Shown here in pieces: positions 33,953-47,246 of a stretch of DNA of 64,000 nt (position 1 is the stretch's first letter; each line of letters opens with the position of its first letter). The translations under genes and the position numbers were made by a program. The stretch covers positions 129,490,951-129,554,950 of the forward strand of contig CM053276.1 of the NCBI GenBank assembly GCA_028583415.1, written 5' to 3'. Source of the stretch: Protea cynaroides (Eukaryota; Streptophyta; Magnoliopsida; Proteales; Proteaceae). The notes below the pieces were generated by a model, which saw only the letters and a list, made by a program, of their open reading frames with translations, was not told the DNA's origin and searched no databases.

Positions 33953-36900
33953 GTTTAAGTCGCATTGGTGGTGGTGTCCCAATTAAAGAATCCTAAACGG
34001 GTCTAAAGGGACATAACATTATGACAAGGGAATTCCATCTTTCTGATTACTTTGTAAAGCTCCTTTAAGCCTGTTTGGTTTGGTGGGTACCTTCATGGGT
34101 AGTGCTTTGTTGCTTTATTCTTCTCCTGCTTCTACAGTTCTACTCCTCACCTCTCTTGGTGGTGGTAGTCTTTTCCTGGACAGTACTATTCTTTGAAACG
34201 GGCTGTCAATGCCTGCAATTCTTTGGCCTTTGCTCATCTGGAAATCTCACCAGTCTCATCAGTCTCACTTTTCAAAGCCCTAATTGATCAAGCACATGAC
34301 CTTTGTAATCAATATTCTCAACTTCTAGCTTCTTCATCTTGGTCAAGATTCCTTCTAATTGCTCTGATTAAAAAACAATCAGATCGAAATCGACCGAATT
34401 TGACTCGAAATCCACCCAGGCTGAGCCCTGTTTAAACTTGATTCTTCATTTATTGAATCCGATTAAGCCGGCCCATTCCTGACCATTTCCTTCTAGGATG
34501 GTACACAGAAAGAGCAAAAAAACTAGTGCTTAATGATTCTCAATTCCTTTTGTGAAGCATTCATATTACTTAATTGAAATAAAGCTGAGAAAACACATTA
34601 ATACAAAGAAAACAACCAGAGAGAGAGAGAGATCACATGATAATGGCATCTTCTTGAGGTTGAAAGTACATATTATAATACTTATTTAATGCCACAATTT
34701 GGGGGAGGGGGAGGGGGGGGGGGTTAATATTTAATGCTCCAATTTGCAATTGGAGGAACAGACGATTTAGATAGGGATGCATGACCCATCTTCAATGGCT
34801 TTTTAGAGTGATTTCTTTCAAGATTTTGCAGATGCATTATGGGTTATCTATCCCATCTTAAGAGTAGCCATTCCCACCTAAAAAGTGACTCCATCTGTCG
34901 GTGCAGTGAAGTGATCTAGAATCATGATTCTCTGTAACTTTCTTCAATGTTTTTGTATATATGCCATTGTAATATGTGCCACTCTGGTTGGTGGTTGAGC
35001 AATGTTTATACAAGTTCCATCACAAGATAGAGTTTTACTTTCTTGTCAAGTACTACTGTTAGCTGTTGTACATGACTTGGAGCTTGGGTCCCCTTTCTAT
35101 CCAACATACTGTCCTAAAATGGCCTTGAACCCCTGAAACCCTTCCAGCATTATTTCTTGTGGAGAAAGTCTAAATATAATAAGACCAATCTCATCAACTG
35201 TTACAATAACTTACAAACTTTCATGGACCCTACTAGGGTTCAAAACCCTTCACATCTATCTACAAAATTTTGTCCATTCCAAAACCATGACCAAGATAGT
35301 CCAACAAGAGCAGCTTATCTTAGTCTCATGAAATTATGGGATGATTAATACTTGTCGGCCCCACGTGTATAAGATTAAGGGATTTGGTCAAGGAATTAAG
35401 TAGTTGGATCCTCCATAGATGACATTGTGTCCTAACCTTGTGTTTCAAAAGGATTTATAATGGAATCATCCAAACAAGAGGCTCCAACTTCAATCTAGCT
35501 GTTGCAAGTTTTACGTCCTAATTACCAATGTATCGTGAGGTTCGACCCCTGATAGCACCTTCTTATCTTTATATATTAACAACTAAAGATGATAACATAA
35601 TATAATTGTTGTGTTTAATGTGAATTCCAAGTCTTGTAGCATATCCATATTAGATTTCTTTTCAATTAATGGGTCTGGTTAGATGATTATTTAAATGTAG
35701 ATGATCAGAGTTGGATTAGAGATTTGATATTTTTTAACTTTTTGCCAAGTTTTTCAAACTTTAACCCATTGCCTTCCCCAAGAGCTATCTTATAAAAAGG
35801 GAATCAGATACTGATAGTAAACTAGCTGTTTTTGGCAAAATACAAAGGATTGTAGGGGACTAAGAGGACACATAGAGATTCGAATCCTTGTATGAAAATG
35901 CAATATGGTGGGTGATCTATGGCAAAGAAAGAAAGCAACGTGAGAATATGCGTGGCGCATGATGCCACCATTGGCTGATGGCATTTGTTCATCGGGATAA
36001 AAATATTCCAATCTAATGGTGTTGACCTAAGAGCAATCCTGTCATGTCATTTTCAAGGGGAACCTATATACATTTTTCAAATTGTAATGGTATGGGTAAT
36101 GATCTTAATGCCGGCTGCCGACTTTAAGCAATCGTCCTCCTTTATCCTGGCTTGGGACCAGTGGTGCAAAAGGCACTATCAAGGATTGCTAGTGTTTTTA
36201 GCAGTTGAGAATAGATATGTATGAAATAGAGATAGATTGAAGGAGAGATCCTGACCTAACCCACCAGAGGGAAACCATATACCTAAAAGCCTCATATTTT
36301 GCTCTAGTTTCAAACCACCATTGAAAATAAAGAAGCAAAAAGCCACCTCCCACCCTAGCTTTATAATAAAGAGAACCGACTGTCTTTAGTTATTTTGGGT
36401 TGGGAACATGACCCAGAGTGATCAAGGGATTAATCCACTACAGTGAAATAAAAAATTATACTTTAGATTAAGGTTCTGTCTGAATGTAACAAGGATTTTT
36501 ATAACATGTAGTTATAACTGATTCTTTTTAATCCACACTCATTGGATCATCATAAAAATCTCAATATATGAAAGACAGTTTTGGTATTTTACTTACAAAT
36601 CTTACTGTGAAGCCCTTGTTACAGGTAAAAAAAATAAAAATAAAATAAAATAAACCCTTTAGATTAAGATAGAGAGAGAATAAGCAAAGAGTTCTGTACT
36701 GTTTTTTTTTGGTGGAATGTACTATTATTGTATTGATATTATGCATTTTATTGTATCCACAAGTCACATGTATGGCACATGCAATGTCAAGTACCAGCAT
36801 CTTACTTGCTATTTTTATTTTTCTGAAGGTATTTTCCATATTTGTGGTTCTTCCCTGTATGAGAACATGGTGTTTTTAAAAGACAATTTCTTTCCCCTTC

Positions 36901-37184
36901 TTAAAGACATGGAGACTGAGACATGGTGGGTGAATGGTGTTAAAGTGTGAGATGTAAAGTAATTAGCTAGTGAAACTTGAGGATTGGAGAGAGAGTGAGT
37001 CTTTCTCCTTAAGGAACATGGTTTGTTTGCACTTCACAGTTCAAAGATGACAAGAGGGATGCATGTGATGGGAGGTTGGAAAATACTCGACAAATTAAAC
37101 CAATGATACTTGATCAGACCTAGAGAATCCATTTAATCAATGCCCATAAAGACAGAAAACCACCCCCCCCAAACACACACTTTT
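33953..37184. other. Intergenic, no recognised gene
   Basis: Over 3 kb of AT-rich DNA. There is a G-rich run at 34701-34725, a (GA)n at 34620-34632 and a stretch at 36050-36190 that reads like a dispersed repeat. The frame 34193-34435 (MKRAVNACNSLAFAHLEISP) was considered but has no recognised relative. Confidence 0.4.
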
Positions 37185-37376
37185 TTCTCTTTAATTTTTT
37201 CCTTGATCAGATTAAGGAGGTGATTTTAATGACATGAATTTTTTTTTTTTTTTTTTTTGGTAAAAATGACAGGATCTGTAGTTCTCTTTAATTTTTTTTC
37301 CTTGATCAGATTAAGGAGGTGATTTTAATGACAGGAATTTTTTTTTTTCTTTGGTAAAAATGACAGGATCTGTAGA
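37185..37376. repeat. 97-bp tandem duplication containing long T-runs
   Basis: Two adjacent copies run from TTCTCTTTAATTTTTT through CCTTGATCAGATTAAGGAGG to AATGACAGGATCTGTAG. They differ mainly in T-run length (about 22 T in the first copy, about 10 in the second) and in CATGAA versus CAGGAA. Confidence 0.9.
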
Positions 37377-40045
37377 TGGGAATAGCATGATCGCATCAAG
37401 AGAGGCCAAGAGGCAACGCAAAGTGAAGGATTCCTGACACTTTTGCTTGGGTGTTTGTACTCAGAGAAACTTTGATAGCCTTTCTTAATAATGTTAGTTG
37501 GGAATGGTATGTGGTGAGGGGTGATGAACTGACCCAACCACACCATACTCTATCTTTCTCTCTCTTCATATTAGATGAGGTTTATCTTTTCACAACATCT
37601 TTTTTCTTATAAATAATTTGTGAATGAACTTCTTTTATTTGAAGGTTCTCCACTATATATAATGGGTGCAACCACCCATAGTTCAAGTTCTCGATAGTCA
37701 ATTCGTATCGATTTTGCACCCAACTGATCCCTAATCTAGTCCTATTGCGATCTAGGACATGTATCAGTTTTCTATTGGATCCATACGGATCTTAGACATG
37801 ACCCCATCCATCTCTCCAACCAAAATAGATTTGAATGATTTTCCTTTTCTTCCATGATAGTTTTACAATTTAAGCTTGACTTGGATACCTAACAGCCCCA
37901 TTATTTCCCTAGTAATATTTTGTACAAATAATGGAAATTAGGTAACCATCTTTTGCTTCTTCCATGATTTGTCTGTGACAATTCTGAACAAAAAAAAAAA
38001 AAAAAAAAAAAAAAAAAGAAAGAAGGATTCCTTACAATGAAAGGTCACATGAGACTGATATATAGTGTCTTTTTTTTTTCTTTTTTCTTTTTTTATTATA
38101 GAACTCTACTCTTGACTTATTTGGTGATTAGACGAAATTGTACAATCTATACGATCGTCACCATAATTATACAAATCCATTTGAAGGATATGTTGATCCA
38201 AAGCATCTTGACCATTCAATTAAACGACTCTTTCTTTGACCATCTGTTCTACATTTTGAATACAATGAAAGGATATTGAAAGATTTGTTGCCGTGATAAT
38301 CTTGTTAGGTCCTATATGGGACCCATTAAGAAATTTGGTTTTGGCCTGGTCACGCCCTTGCTTCATTCATATTGATCTTCCATTCCTATTGGGACCCATT
38401 CATATATAGGTGAGCTCCATGATGAATATTGACATTTTTCATTTCCAAGATGATGAACAAGTATCAGTGGGGTCCCTCCATTTTTCTTCTTTCTTCTACC
38501 CCTATTCACTATTATAATATAAAAAAAGGAAAAAAAATGAAAAGAAAATAAACTAAAATAAGATCTTTGTTTACCCAAAAAAGTCTCAAATGTTGGATAC
38601 AATTTGATTATTATTTTAATAACCAGCACCAATTTCTTAAAATGTTGTGTTTTTTTTTTTTCCCAAAAAGAAAATGACACAAACCAAAGATGTTATACAG
38701 TAAAGCACAATTGAAAAAGACTCAGATAAATTGATCAAGCCTAAAAACCCTTTGAAGAAATCAATCCAAATAAGAGACTCAAAACGGATAAAAAGAAAAG
38801 AAAAGAAAAAAAAAAAAAGATTTCATGAGGTATCTAATAGCGGGATTGCTATAAATAACATTAATTAAACAAAACAAAAAAGAACAGTTTTTAGTTTTTA
38901 CTCTCTCTATCCTCTTTTCACTTTTTCACAAATCAGTCTTACCAAAAAAAAAAAAAAAAATCTTTCAATGAAAATATAAAAAAATGAAAAGAAGAAAAGA
39001 AAAGTTGCATAGATTTGAAACAATCATTGATGGGTTTTGAGACTTTTTGTTGGGTTCTTGGAAGAAAAGAAAAAGGAGAAGTCCATAAGATTGGAAGATG
39101 AGGCCACCCCATTCAGCATATTGTTTCTTGTTTCTTCCGTGTGTGTTGGTCAGTGATGTGTCTGGACGCGTGAAGGCTATTAATGCTTCTCGTTTCCCTA
39201 AGAAATCACACAAATATCAGTCATAGCTCTCATCAGACCGTGACTGAGATAGAGAGAGAGATAGGGAGAGAGAGAGCATTTTACACGGCTACTCTTCCCT
39301 TGGAATCATCTTAAGAAAACAATAATTAAGGTGCTGATGTTCCCTCCTGCGTACTACTGGGGTACCTGAAAAGCCAAGTGGGGAGTTGTGAAAATTGAGG
39401 CCAAAACCAATGGTATTTGGAGAGGGAATCACGCTGCAATAAGGCAAAGTGGGCTATGTATGCACTCCTTCCCCACCTCTTCTCCTCCACTTTTGATCTA
39501 CCCAATGGCCCACTTTGAAACATTCAAAAGAATCATGATATGTGGATCTTAGAAATGTCAAAACTTATCAACGATTTAGGAACTTAGGATCTAGAAGGGA
39601 CTCTTTTTTTGAATTTTAATCACCATTAGATCTCTAATTAATTACTATCCGATACCGATTAGACGGTCAATCGAGAAGCATCGAAGGGTTTTTGGTGGGT
39701 ACCCTATTTAATCATCCCTTCCTAGAGAATAATTCTATACTAAATCAATCACCATCTTGGCCACAATTATAATTTGTATTTTAAGAAAATGACATGGGAA
39801 TACCACTCCTTGTAATTCTGATTTTTTACATAAAATAATGGAAAATAATAGAAAAATAAAATAAAATATTTAAAAGGAAATAGTGGGAAAAGATGATACG
39901 GACAGAGATGTTGCTTGCCTTGTTTCTTTCCTGCATACATACATGACAGTTTTAATTAATTTCTCTACCTTCCAACCACACAGATTGGAGAGAACTCAGA
40001 AGAAGGCTTTGCCATTTGCATTTGTATGGACCTTCTTTCCATAAA

Positions 40046-40048
<3 letters not shown>
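37377..40048. other. Intergenic, no recognised gene
   Basis: AT-rich, with an A-run of about 30 at 37989-38018 and further A-runs at 38798-38818 and 38943-38960. No coding region or RNA gene was recognised. Confidence 0.4.

Positions 40049-40091
<43 letters not shown>
40049..40091. repeat. (CT)n microsatellite
   Basis: About 43 bp of uninterrupted CT dinucleotides. Confidence 0.95.
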
Positions 40092-40093
<2 letters not shown>

Positions 40094-40557
40094 GTTTTGG
40101 GTATCAGAGGAGAGAGCAAATTATCAAAAAAAAGTATAAAAAAAGAGAAAGCTACTTGTAATTATTATATTCGCTCAGCACCATTTGTAGAGGAGAGTGC
40201 TCCTCTTGTTTGCATCCAGAGTCAATTTAGTGGTAAGAAACAGTCAATACAGGGAAAGCCAACCATGGATGAATGGATTGATTCCCCACCTCCTTAGTCC
40301 TCTTGTTGGTCCCATGAGAGAGATCATCTACAGAGAGAGAGAGAGAGTATGCGTGTGTATAGGGGTGATGGTTGGGTTGAAATTATTGTGATAAACAAAA
40401 AGAAATCAATGAAGGGTTGGTATTTATGCTTTAGAGTTGAAGAAGAAGAGAGAAGGTGATGTGTGTGATGACACCATATGAGCTTGTGGGGTGTGATTCT
40501 TGTTTCTCTCTCTAATTCTAAGTACAGACAACCAACCCTCTTACACACATAATAGTG

Positions 40558-40757
40558 GATTTACATCCTCTCCTCCCAGAGGTTTGGGAGGAGGTCCCAT
40601 GCTTCCGTTGGATGGCCGACATGTGGGTTGGAGGACTAGGATTCATTCGAGTCCCACGTGAATTTGAACTCTCCAACCCACGTGTCCATCATCCAACAGG
40701 GACATCCTCCTCCTCCCAAACCTCTGAAAGGAGAAGATGTGGGACTTCATAATAGTA
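40558..40757. mobile_element. Foldback MITE, member 2 of the shared family
   Basis: The left arm runs ATCCTCTCCTCCCAGAGG, TTTGGGAGGAGG, GTGGGTTGGAG and ATTCGAGTCC. The right arm gives their complements in reverse order (CTCCAACCCACGTG, CCTCCTCCTCCCAAACC, GAGAAGATGTGGGAC). The whole 200 bp can fold back on itself. The chance open frame at 40555-40752 is explained by this structure. Confidence 0.75.
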
Positions 40758-43512
40758 GGAGTCATGACTCATGGGTGGTGGTGCTGGTGGTGTGCTGTTG
40801 CTGCCGCTCCTGTTCAGAGTGATTAGAACTTAAGGGTATCAAACCAAAGCTGAGGTCACTACTCATGGGTTTTGGCGGGAGCCTAGTGGCTCTCACCCAT
40901 TAAAAAGCTATACTTGCCACATCGCTTTCTCTCTCTAACTACACACCATTTCTGAACCGTGACCTGTTTTTCTCAGAAATTTAACTCCTCCGTTTTTATG
41001 GTTCTTCACTTTTCTCACACTTCCACTCAAAAGAAATATTTTCTCTCAAGTCTAATCCTCCTCTCTTATTAGGTTGCAGCAGGTGGGCCAGTAGGGTCAA
41101 CGGGCAACTGAGTCATTGTCGGTTTCTATTTTAACCCATACCATTGGTACCTCCAAGTACTGTTTTTAAATGACCGTTGGACCGGGTTAATTATCTGTCA
41201 GGGTCTCACCGTTCGGCCAATTCATTAAAATGCCCAACCTACAGTCAACAGTTTTATAGGTACATTGACCAACCATCAGACCCATTGTATCTGTTTAGTT
41301 AGGGTATCCCTAATCTTAATAAAAAAAAAATGATCTTGATGGTTCTAAACTCGAGAGAGAAGAAAAGAGAATTATTATACTAAAACAATGAGAGACATAG
41401 ATGCAATTCGATTGAACCAAGGCCAACCTCTAGACACGAATGATTTGAGACCCGGTTCAGTTTTGATTCCTAATAAGGATCCCATGAGATTAATGGGTCT
41501 TCCTGATTAACATTAGAATAGATAATTTTGATTACCCACATTAAAATGTTTCGGTGCATAAGTGGGTCCAAAATGGATCAATTTTTTGCAGTCCAATCTT
41601 GACATTATTTGTCGGATATACATTCAGGTACAAGTCATTAACATGGAATGTGATACCTGAATGGCTGAAGGAACCTAAATGGCAATAATGGGTCCCTATA
41701 TATGGCTCCAAAGGTGAGACCACAATGAATGAATGAATAAAGAACATGGGTTGCAGAGAGACCTAGCTTTAAATCTATGAAACAAAATATAAAAAAAACC
41801 CCACATCCTGATATTGCTTCTTGCTTCTGTCAATTCATTTCTTAAAAGACCCTACACTTCATGAGCCCTCTCTTCTCTCCTCATGCAGTTTCTTGTGACA
41901 GTGCATTATAACAAGAGACCAAAGTACTATAAGAGTGGCTCACAAGTAATGAACAGTCCTTCCTATCTCTGGACTATTTCATAAATAAATTCCTCCCTCA
42001 TTTCATATCTATCTGTAAATTTTCAAATTTATACAGTTTTGGATCACCAACTTTTATTACATATCTAGAATAGAAGAAATGAAAAACTAAGCTATCAAGA
42101 CATATATGATAAAGATAAACCATTAACCTTCCTAAAGACAAAAGTGTGAAAGATAATGCTATCAGATTAGCCCCTAAAAGGCTCAAACCTAAGATCTGAT
42201 CTTAGCTCTAATAATTCATAGATCACTATGTTATTTTTATTTTACTTTTTTGGGTTGGGGGTTGATAGGGGGAAGGATTGTTTGTTGATGAATGATATAT
42301 TCTATATATATTTTTTGGAATCTAATAGTCATAAAGGCACCAATTATTGATTAGAACAGGGATTTTTTTCAATGATATGACGCACATGGATGACAATTAA
42401 AGTATATTTACAGGGAACTATTTTGGACCATGGCTTCAACCCTATTAAAAGAACCGGTCTAGACCGGATGCTGCTCGATACAATTGGAGTCACCCAATAT
42501 GGTTGAGCCATCATTCTGTTGTATATTATACTCTTTCTCCCACCCTTTCTTGGGGATTCAATAAGATAAATAATAAGTGAGGTTATATGTACTTAAATTA
42601 ATGAAACAATAAAATTGTCTACCAACAAGGGTTCCCCACCTCCAAGACTTGATTACCCTTATTTGTTACCTCATGTCATGTCCATGAGAAAATTTATGAT
42701 ACTATATGCTAACAGATGGAGGTTTGAAATTAAACAAAAAGGTGAAAACCATGTTGCTTGTCTAGTGATTATGAATGGTTGGAACTGCTTTTGGGGTGAG
42801 GAAAACCTTAGGTAGTGGGTGGACTATAGAGTGGTGGTGGAGATGGGGAATGAAGATGGTGCCATTCCTTCTTAATTAAGAGGAAAAAAAGATAAAGCAA
42901 TGAGAAAGGAAACTTGATAAACATAAAGTTTTTAGGCACCAATCTTAATGCATGGAGAATTGATGGATTAAGATTAAAGAAATGACAAGTACGGTGGGTT
43001 TGTCTCCAACACAAAAGGAATTGCTCCTTATTCACTAGAACTTTGTTTTGAAATGATGATTGACATTACAGGGCTCAAATCTGATCCATTAACAGCTCTC
43101 TCACTCCACCTCTCCAATCCACAAACAGAATAAAAAAAAAAGTATATATATATATACATAGAGAGAGAGAGAATGAATAAAATCTACAAAGTTCTTGATT
43201 TTTTTTTTCTTTTTTCATATTTGCAATAACATGAACAAGAAAAAATCAGTTAGTTAATTAAAAAAAGTTAAATTAGTATTTATTTGTTTTCTCTCTGTAA
43301 CTTATTATATATTTTACTTAAGCAGGCCTATTATTTTGTATTATGTCCTAAGCTTTATGTACAATTTAATTAACTTCAAACCATGTTCAGGTATACCAGG
43401 AGTACAATTAAGGGTATCTAGGGATGCCCAAAGAATAGCTAAAGGTCCATTTGTTTATATTCCACTAGATTAGTAAAACAAAAACTCTGGCAATTTAATT
43501 CCTTAAGAGAGG

Positions 43513-43515
<3 letters not shown>
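40758..43515. other. Intergenic, no recognised gene
   Basis: Nothing supported. TA-rich words lie at 43142-43156 and A-runs at 41321. Confidence 0.4.

Positions 43516-43566
<51 letters not shown>
43516..43566. repeat. (GA)n microsatellite
   Basis: About 50 bp of uninterrupted GA/AG dinucleotides. Confidence 0.95.
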
Positions 43567-43569
<3 letters not shown>

Positions 43570-45037
43570 TTGAAATGGATATGTGTGCATGCATATATGT
43601 TAGTGTTGTTGCCGTGCAAGGTTGGCATGAGAGATTTTAATAGAAGAGGCCGCCCCTGTGGGTCCTAATGAAAGAAAGTTGTGTTATGCCATAACATGTG
43701 TTTCTGTCTTTCTTTTTTTTTTTTTTTCCTTTCTTTTTGGTGGTTTCTGGCCTTCTCCGGTTCTTCCCTGTATGGGTCACCTCAGATTAAAATAAAATCC
43801 TTTTTTGGGTTTAGGAAGACTGCAAATACTAACTTAACTTTAGCTTAACTTTTATGAATTGACCTCAAGTCTTCTGTAATTGTATATCACAATCACATAC
43901 ATAATGTAGCCTTTCCTCTCTTCCTCAACTAGTTAGATTTATGTGGGTCCCATTTTCTCTGTTTAAATATAATCGTTATATTTTTACCTAAATACCCCAC
44001 TTCATCTTTCCTCTTAGCTAGCCACGTAGGACATTGGATAGAATTTAGAAATGGGTCAGGTTTATATACCAGTAGCCTCCTAAACTGATCTGTGGATAAG
44101 ATTATTTTTTTTATTTTTATTTTTTATTTGTTGGTGTTACAATGGCCATTTTGAGGCCACTCAAGAGGGCAGTCCTTAGGGGATGAAAGTAGGAGATATT
44201 AGATGTATACACACATCTGGTAAAGGATATATATAGGAATCCAATTCATGAGCTGTGGATGAGATTAGTCAAATGAAATCTGGTTCTTCAGTTTATAGGT
44301 GATGCTTGAACAGGTTAAATTAACTAATGGGAACAAAAGGACTTCTAGATACATGGATGGTCAGATCAAGAATTACCCGGATGCAAGAGAGAGGGTTTTG
44401 AAATAACTAAAGTTGGTTGATAATTGGAAAAATTCTCCCTCCATCTATGTCCTTGAATTAAGGGTGAGGCTGTGCTACCCATTTGACATAGTCTTATTGT
44501 CTTGGGAACTTATTAGAGGAAACCTTGGGAGAAGGGGAAAAAAAAAGGGAAACACTAACAACCAAGCAATTAGGTCAGAAGGTAAGGGTAAGCTAAGTTA
44601 ATCTATCTTTCTTCTCTGTTTTCTAAGATAAGGAATGAAAAAGGAGAAGATGAAGGGTGACTGGATGAGAGTTGTTGTATGTTTGAACCTTCAAAACCAA
44701 GTAAAAGTATTTAAATTTTTTATTTTTTTAATGTGAGAAAACTATGACAAAGAAAGGGGAAAAAAGGAATTATTTTTTTCTCTTTATATTTTTGTCTTTA
44801 TTTTATGAATTATGTACAAACAATTCCACCGGCAGCAGCAGTGGCAGCAGCCGGCATACCTTGAACCCCCAACGACAGCAACAGCGACAGCAACAGCAAC
44901 AACAACAGCAACAATTGTGTAAACAAAACAAATCAAACAAGCCTCTTTGGCCCTTATATTATCTCTCTTTTTTCCTTATCTTTAATTAAAATTATTTAAT
45001 TGAGGACTACCTTATTTAATAATAAGGTGATAGCTCA
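43567..45037. other. Intergenic, with a CAG/CAA repeat
   Basis: No gene was recognised. At 44830-44925 GGCAGCAGCAG is followed by an array of CAGCAACAG and CAACAACAA triplets within a frame of 81 codons (44744-44989). Outside the repeat that frame is low-complexity F/L/N/K and is not convincing. T-runs lie at 43711-43727. Confidence 0.45.
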
Positions 45038-45045
45038 CACATGAC

Positions 45046-46086
45046 CATAGTTATTTAATTCTCTGAATTATTCACGAATTATTCTTCTGAACCGAATAAT
45101 ACGAATAATTCTCCCGAATTCGAATTATATTTAATGATTCTTTAAAATTTTTGCATTTTTTGTTCAGAAATAAATATCACGAATTATTCTTTCATATCCA
45201 AATTATACCGAATAATTCTTATACTTAAAAAAAAACTATTAATATCCTAATGGGGGACTTAATGCCCTAACTACTATTCTCAAACAAATTTTTTCGAAAA
45301 AAAAAAAAAACATTTAATGTCATAACTATTTGCATCTTTTTCAATCTAAAACTAATTATAAGTTTAAAAATCACATTATAATATAAAAGAGATCATTAAT
45401 TTCATTTTTTTTTCCAATGTGAGATTAAATATGAGTACGAAAATCAAATCATAATATAAAATAAATCATTAATTTCATTCAACAACATGGAATTAAATAT
45501 GAGTATAAAAATCATACCATAATACAAAGCAAATCATCACTTTTGTGTGCTTTTTCAATCGAGATTAAATATGAATCTAAAAATAAATATTATAATAACC
45601 ATGAAAAAGTAATTAACGAACATAGAAAAGGGATGGAATTCATGAGGATGATTGGATGAATTTATGAAAATGTTTGATTTTATGAACATCAGCTCCACTA
45701 GATTAATATTACAATCATAATAAAATCTAATGATCCACATTATATATTGTAATGGAATCTAACAAATCCACCGTTATACACACATACCCATCTATTATGT
45801 ATTATTTTGTTATTTATAAATTAAATATTATTCTAATGTCACTTATATATTATACAGGTGTAATAAAGGATTGATAGGAGCACCAAATATTAAAAATTAA
45901 TATCCAAATTTTTTGTCCGAATTTTTTTTAAATAAAAGAATAATTTTCAAACCGAACTAAATTCAAATTTTATTTTAAGTCCGTTTTTTTGACCACATCT
46001 TTGACCAAATTCTTAAATTATCGAAACGACTCATTCGGAATTATTCTCCTTCCGAATAATTTCCGAATCCGAATTAAATAACTATG
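45046..46086. mobile_element. 1041-bp non-autonomous hAT-type element with perfect target duplication
   Basis: CATAGTTATTTAATTC (45046-45061) and its exact inverted copy GAATTAAATAACTATG (46071-46086) form 16-bp perfect ends. They are flanked by CACATGAC at 45038-45045 and 46087-46094. Subterminal DNA repeats GAATTATTC and CCGAATAATTC in both arms. The centre is AT-rich and non-coding. The 8-bp duplication puts it with hAT elements. Confidence 0.92.
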
Positions 46087-46094
46087 CACATGAC

Positions 46095-46914
46095 ACAACT
46101 GCTTGGATATGTAATTTTAAATTCTTAGAAAAAAGAAAAGGAAAAAAAAAAAAAGAACTAATAAATGGAAGAGGGAGAAAATAAAGAAAACCCAACCAAG
46201 GGGAGAAGAAGAAGCAAAGGAGGGGGAGGAGGATAAGGTGTCTCCCTTGGACTGATTCCTTGCACTCGTATCTCTCTTTCTTTTATCAATGTGTGGGTGA
46301 GAGGGACAACAAGGCAAGCAAAACAAGGTAAGCAAACAAAGAAGGAGCAAGTTTTATGGAAGAGTCTGTCCACAACGACACAACGGCAGTCTACCTATTT
46401 GTATCACATAACAGCTCTAACGGGGCTAAAATTTTGTAAAACGATAGATCCAAAAGTCTTCTGCTAACATGTCAAGTTTCAATTGAATTAGAGATGGTCA
46501 AATGGTAAAATAAAAATTTTCAAAAATATAGGACCACCCAGCTAGTTCATGAACATCAATTATACGGAGAAGGTGCATGATAGATGATAAATGAGAATCA
46601 GTAATTGATTTTAGGTAAAAGATTTTATGGTCTACCGACTTGCTAACAGACTCTTCGATCTGAAGTCATCCAACCTCAAAAATGCACAAATCCTGACTCT
46701 CCTGTATATGAATTCCCATAATTACCCCCAAAGCAAAGCACCTCTTCCTTCGATTTTTAAATATGAAATTTGATAAGTTGCTAATTCAAAGCATTCTCTA
46801 AAATATCCAAGATTAGAGCCATTTACATGGCATAACTAGATGCAGCACTAATTCAACCGTCCATAGAACTTTTTGCCAACAAAGAAAGTTGGTGAAAGCA
46901 AAGTGAAGAGAGGA
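46095..46914. other. Intergenic DNA upstream of the RING gene
   Basis: A-rich and purine-rich on the + strand (46130-46230). Short minus-strand frames come from this bias. No regulatory site can be named with support. Confidence 0.4.
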
Positions 46915-47199
46915 AGATCCCTTCTCTCTCTCCTCTTTCAGATTTTGGTTGCCTTATTATTGTGATTCTCCCTCTCTCTCACTCTCTCTCTTCACCTCTC
47001 TTTATCTCTTTTTTGTCCCATTTCTTATTCATTGAAGAGTCCGCCTTGGTTAGGGGCTTCTCTTTCTCTCATGCACCTGGTGTGTGCACGTTAATTGACC
47101 TGCCCCCACATCGCTCCATATTCCCTTACTGCCATCTTTTCCCTCTCTTTAATATATATACCTCTCTGTCTTCGTCGTCTTCTTCCATTAACATCTACA
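46915..47199 (+). promoter_or_regulatory. Probable promoter/5' leader of the BOI-type gene
   Basis: Pyrimidine-rich blocks (46920-47000, CTCTCTCTC type) and TTAATATATATACC at about 47149-47162 precede the ATG. A T/C-rich leader is common in plant 5' UTRs. The TATA-like word is only about 40 bases from the ATG, so either the leader is very short or transcription starts further upstream. Confidence 0.4.
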
Positions 47200-47246
47200 A
47201 TGGCTGTCCAAGCTCAATACCCATCTAATGTTCTGCTCCTAAATAG
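47200..47246 (+). CDS. BOI-type gene exon 1
   Basis: This exon has 47 coding bases, 15 codons plus two. The donor AATAG|GTACAG gives an arginine across the junction with exon 2. The MAVQAQYPSN start is typical of the family. Confidence 0.88.

Noticed and set aside
40555..40752. Plus-strand frame of 65 codons (MDLHPLLPEVWEE)
   Set aside because: The whole frame lies in a self-complementary foldback MITE; it is open by chance.
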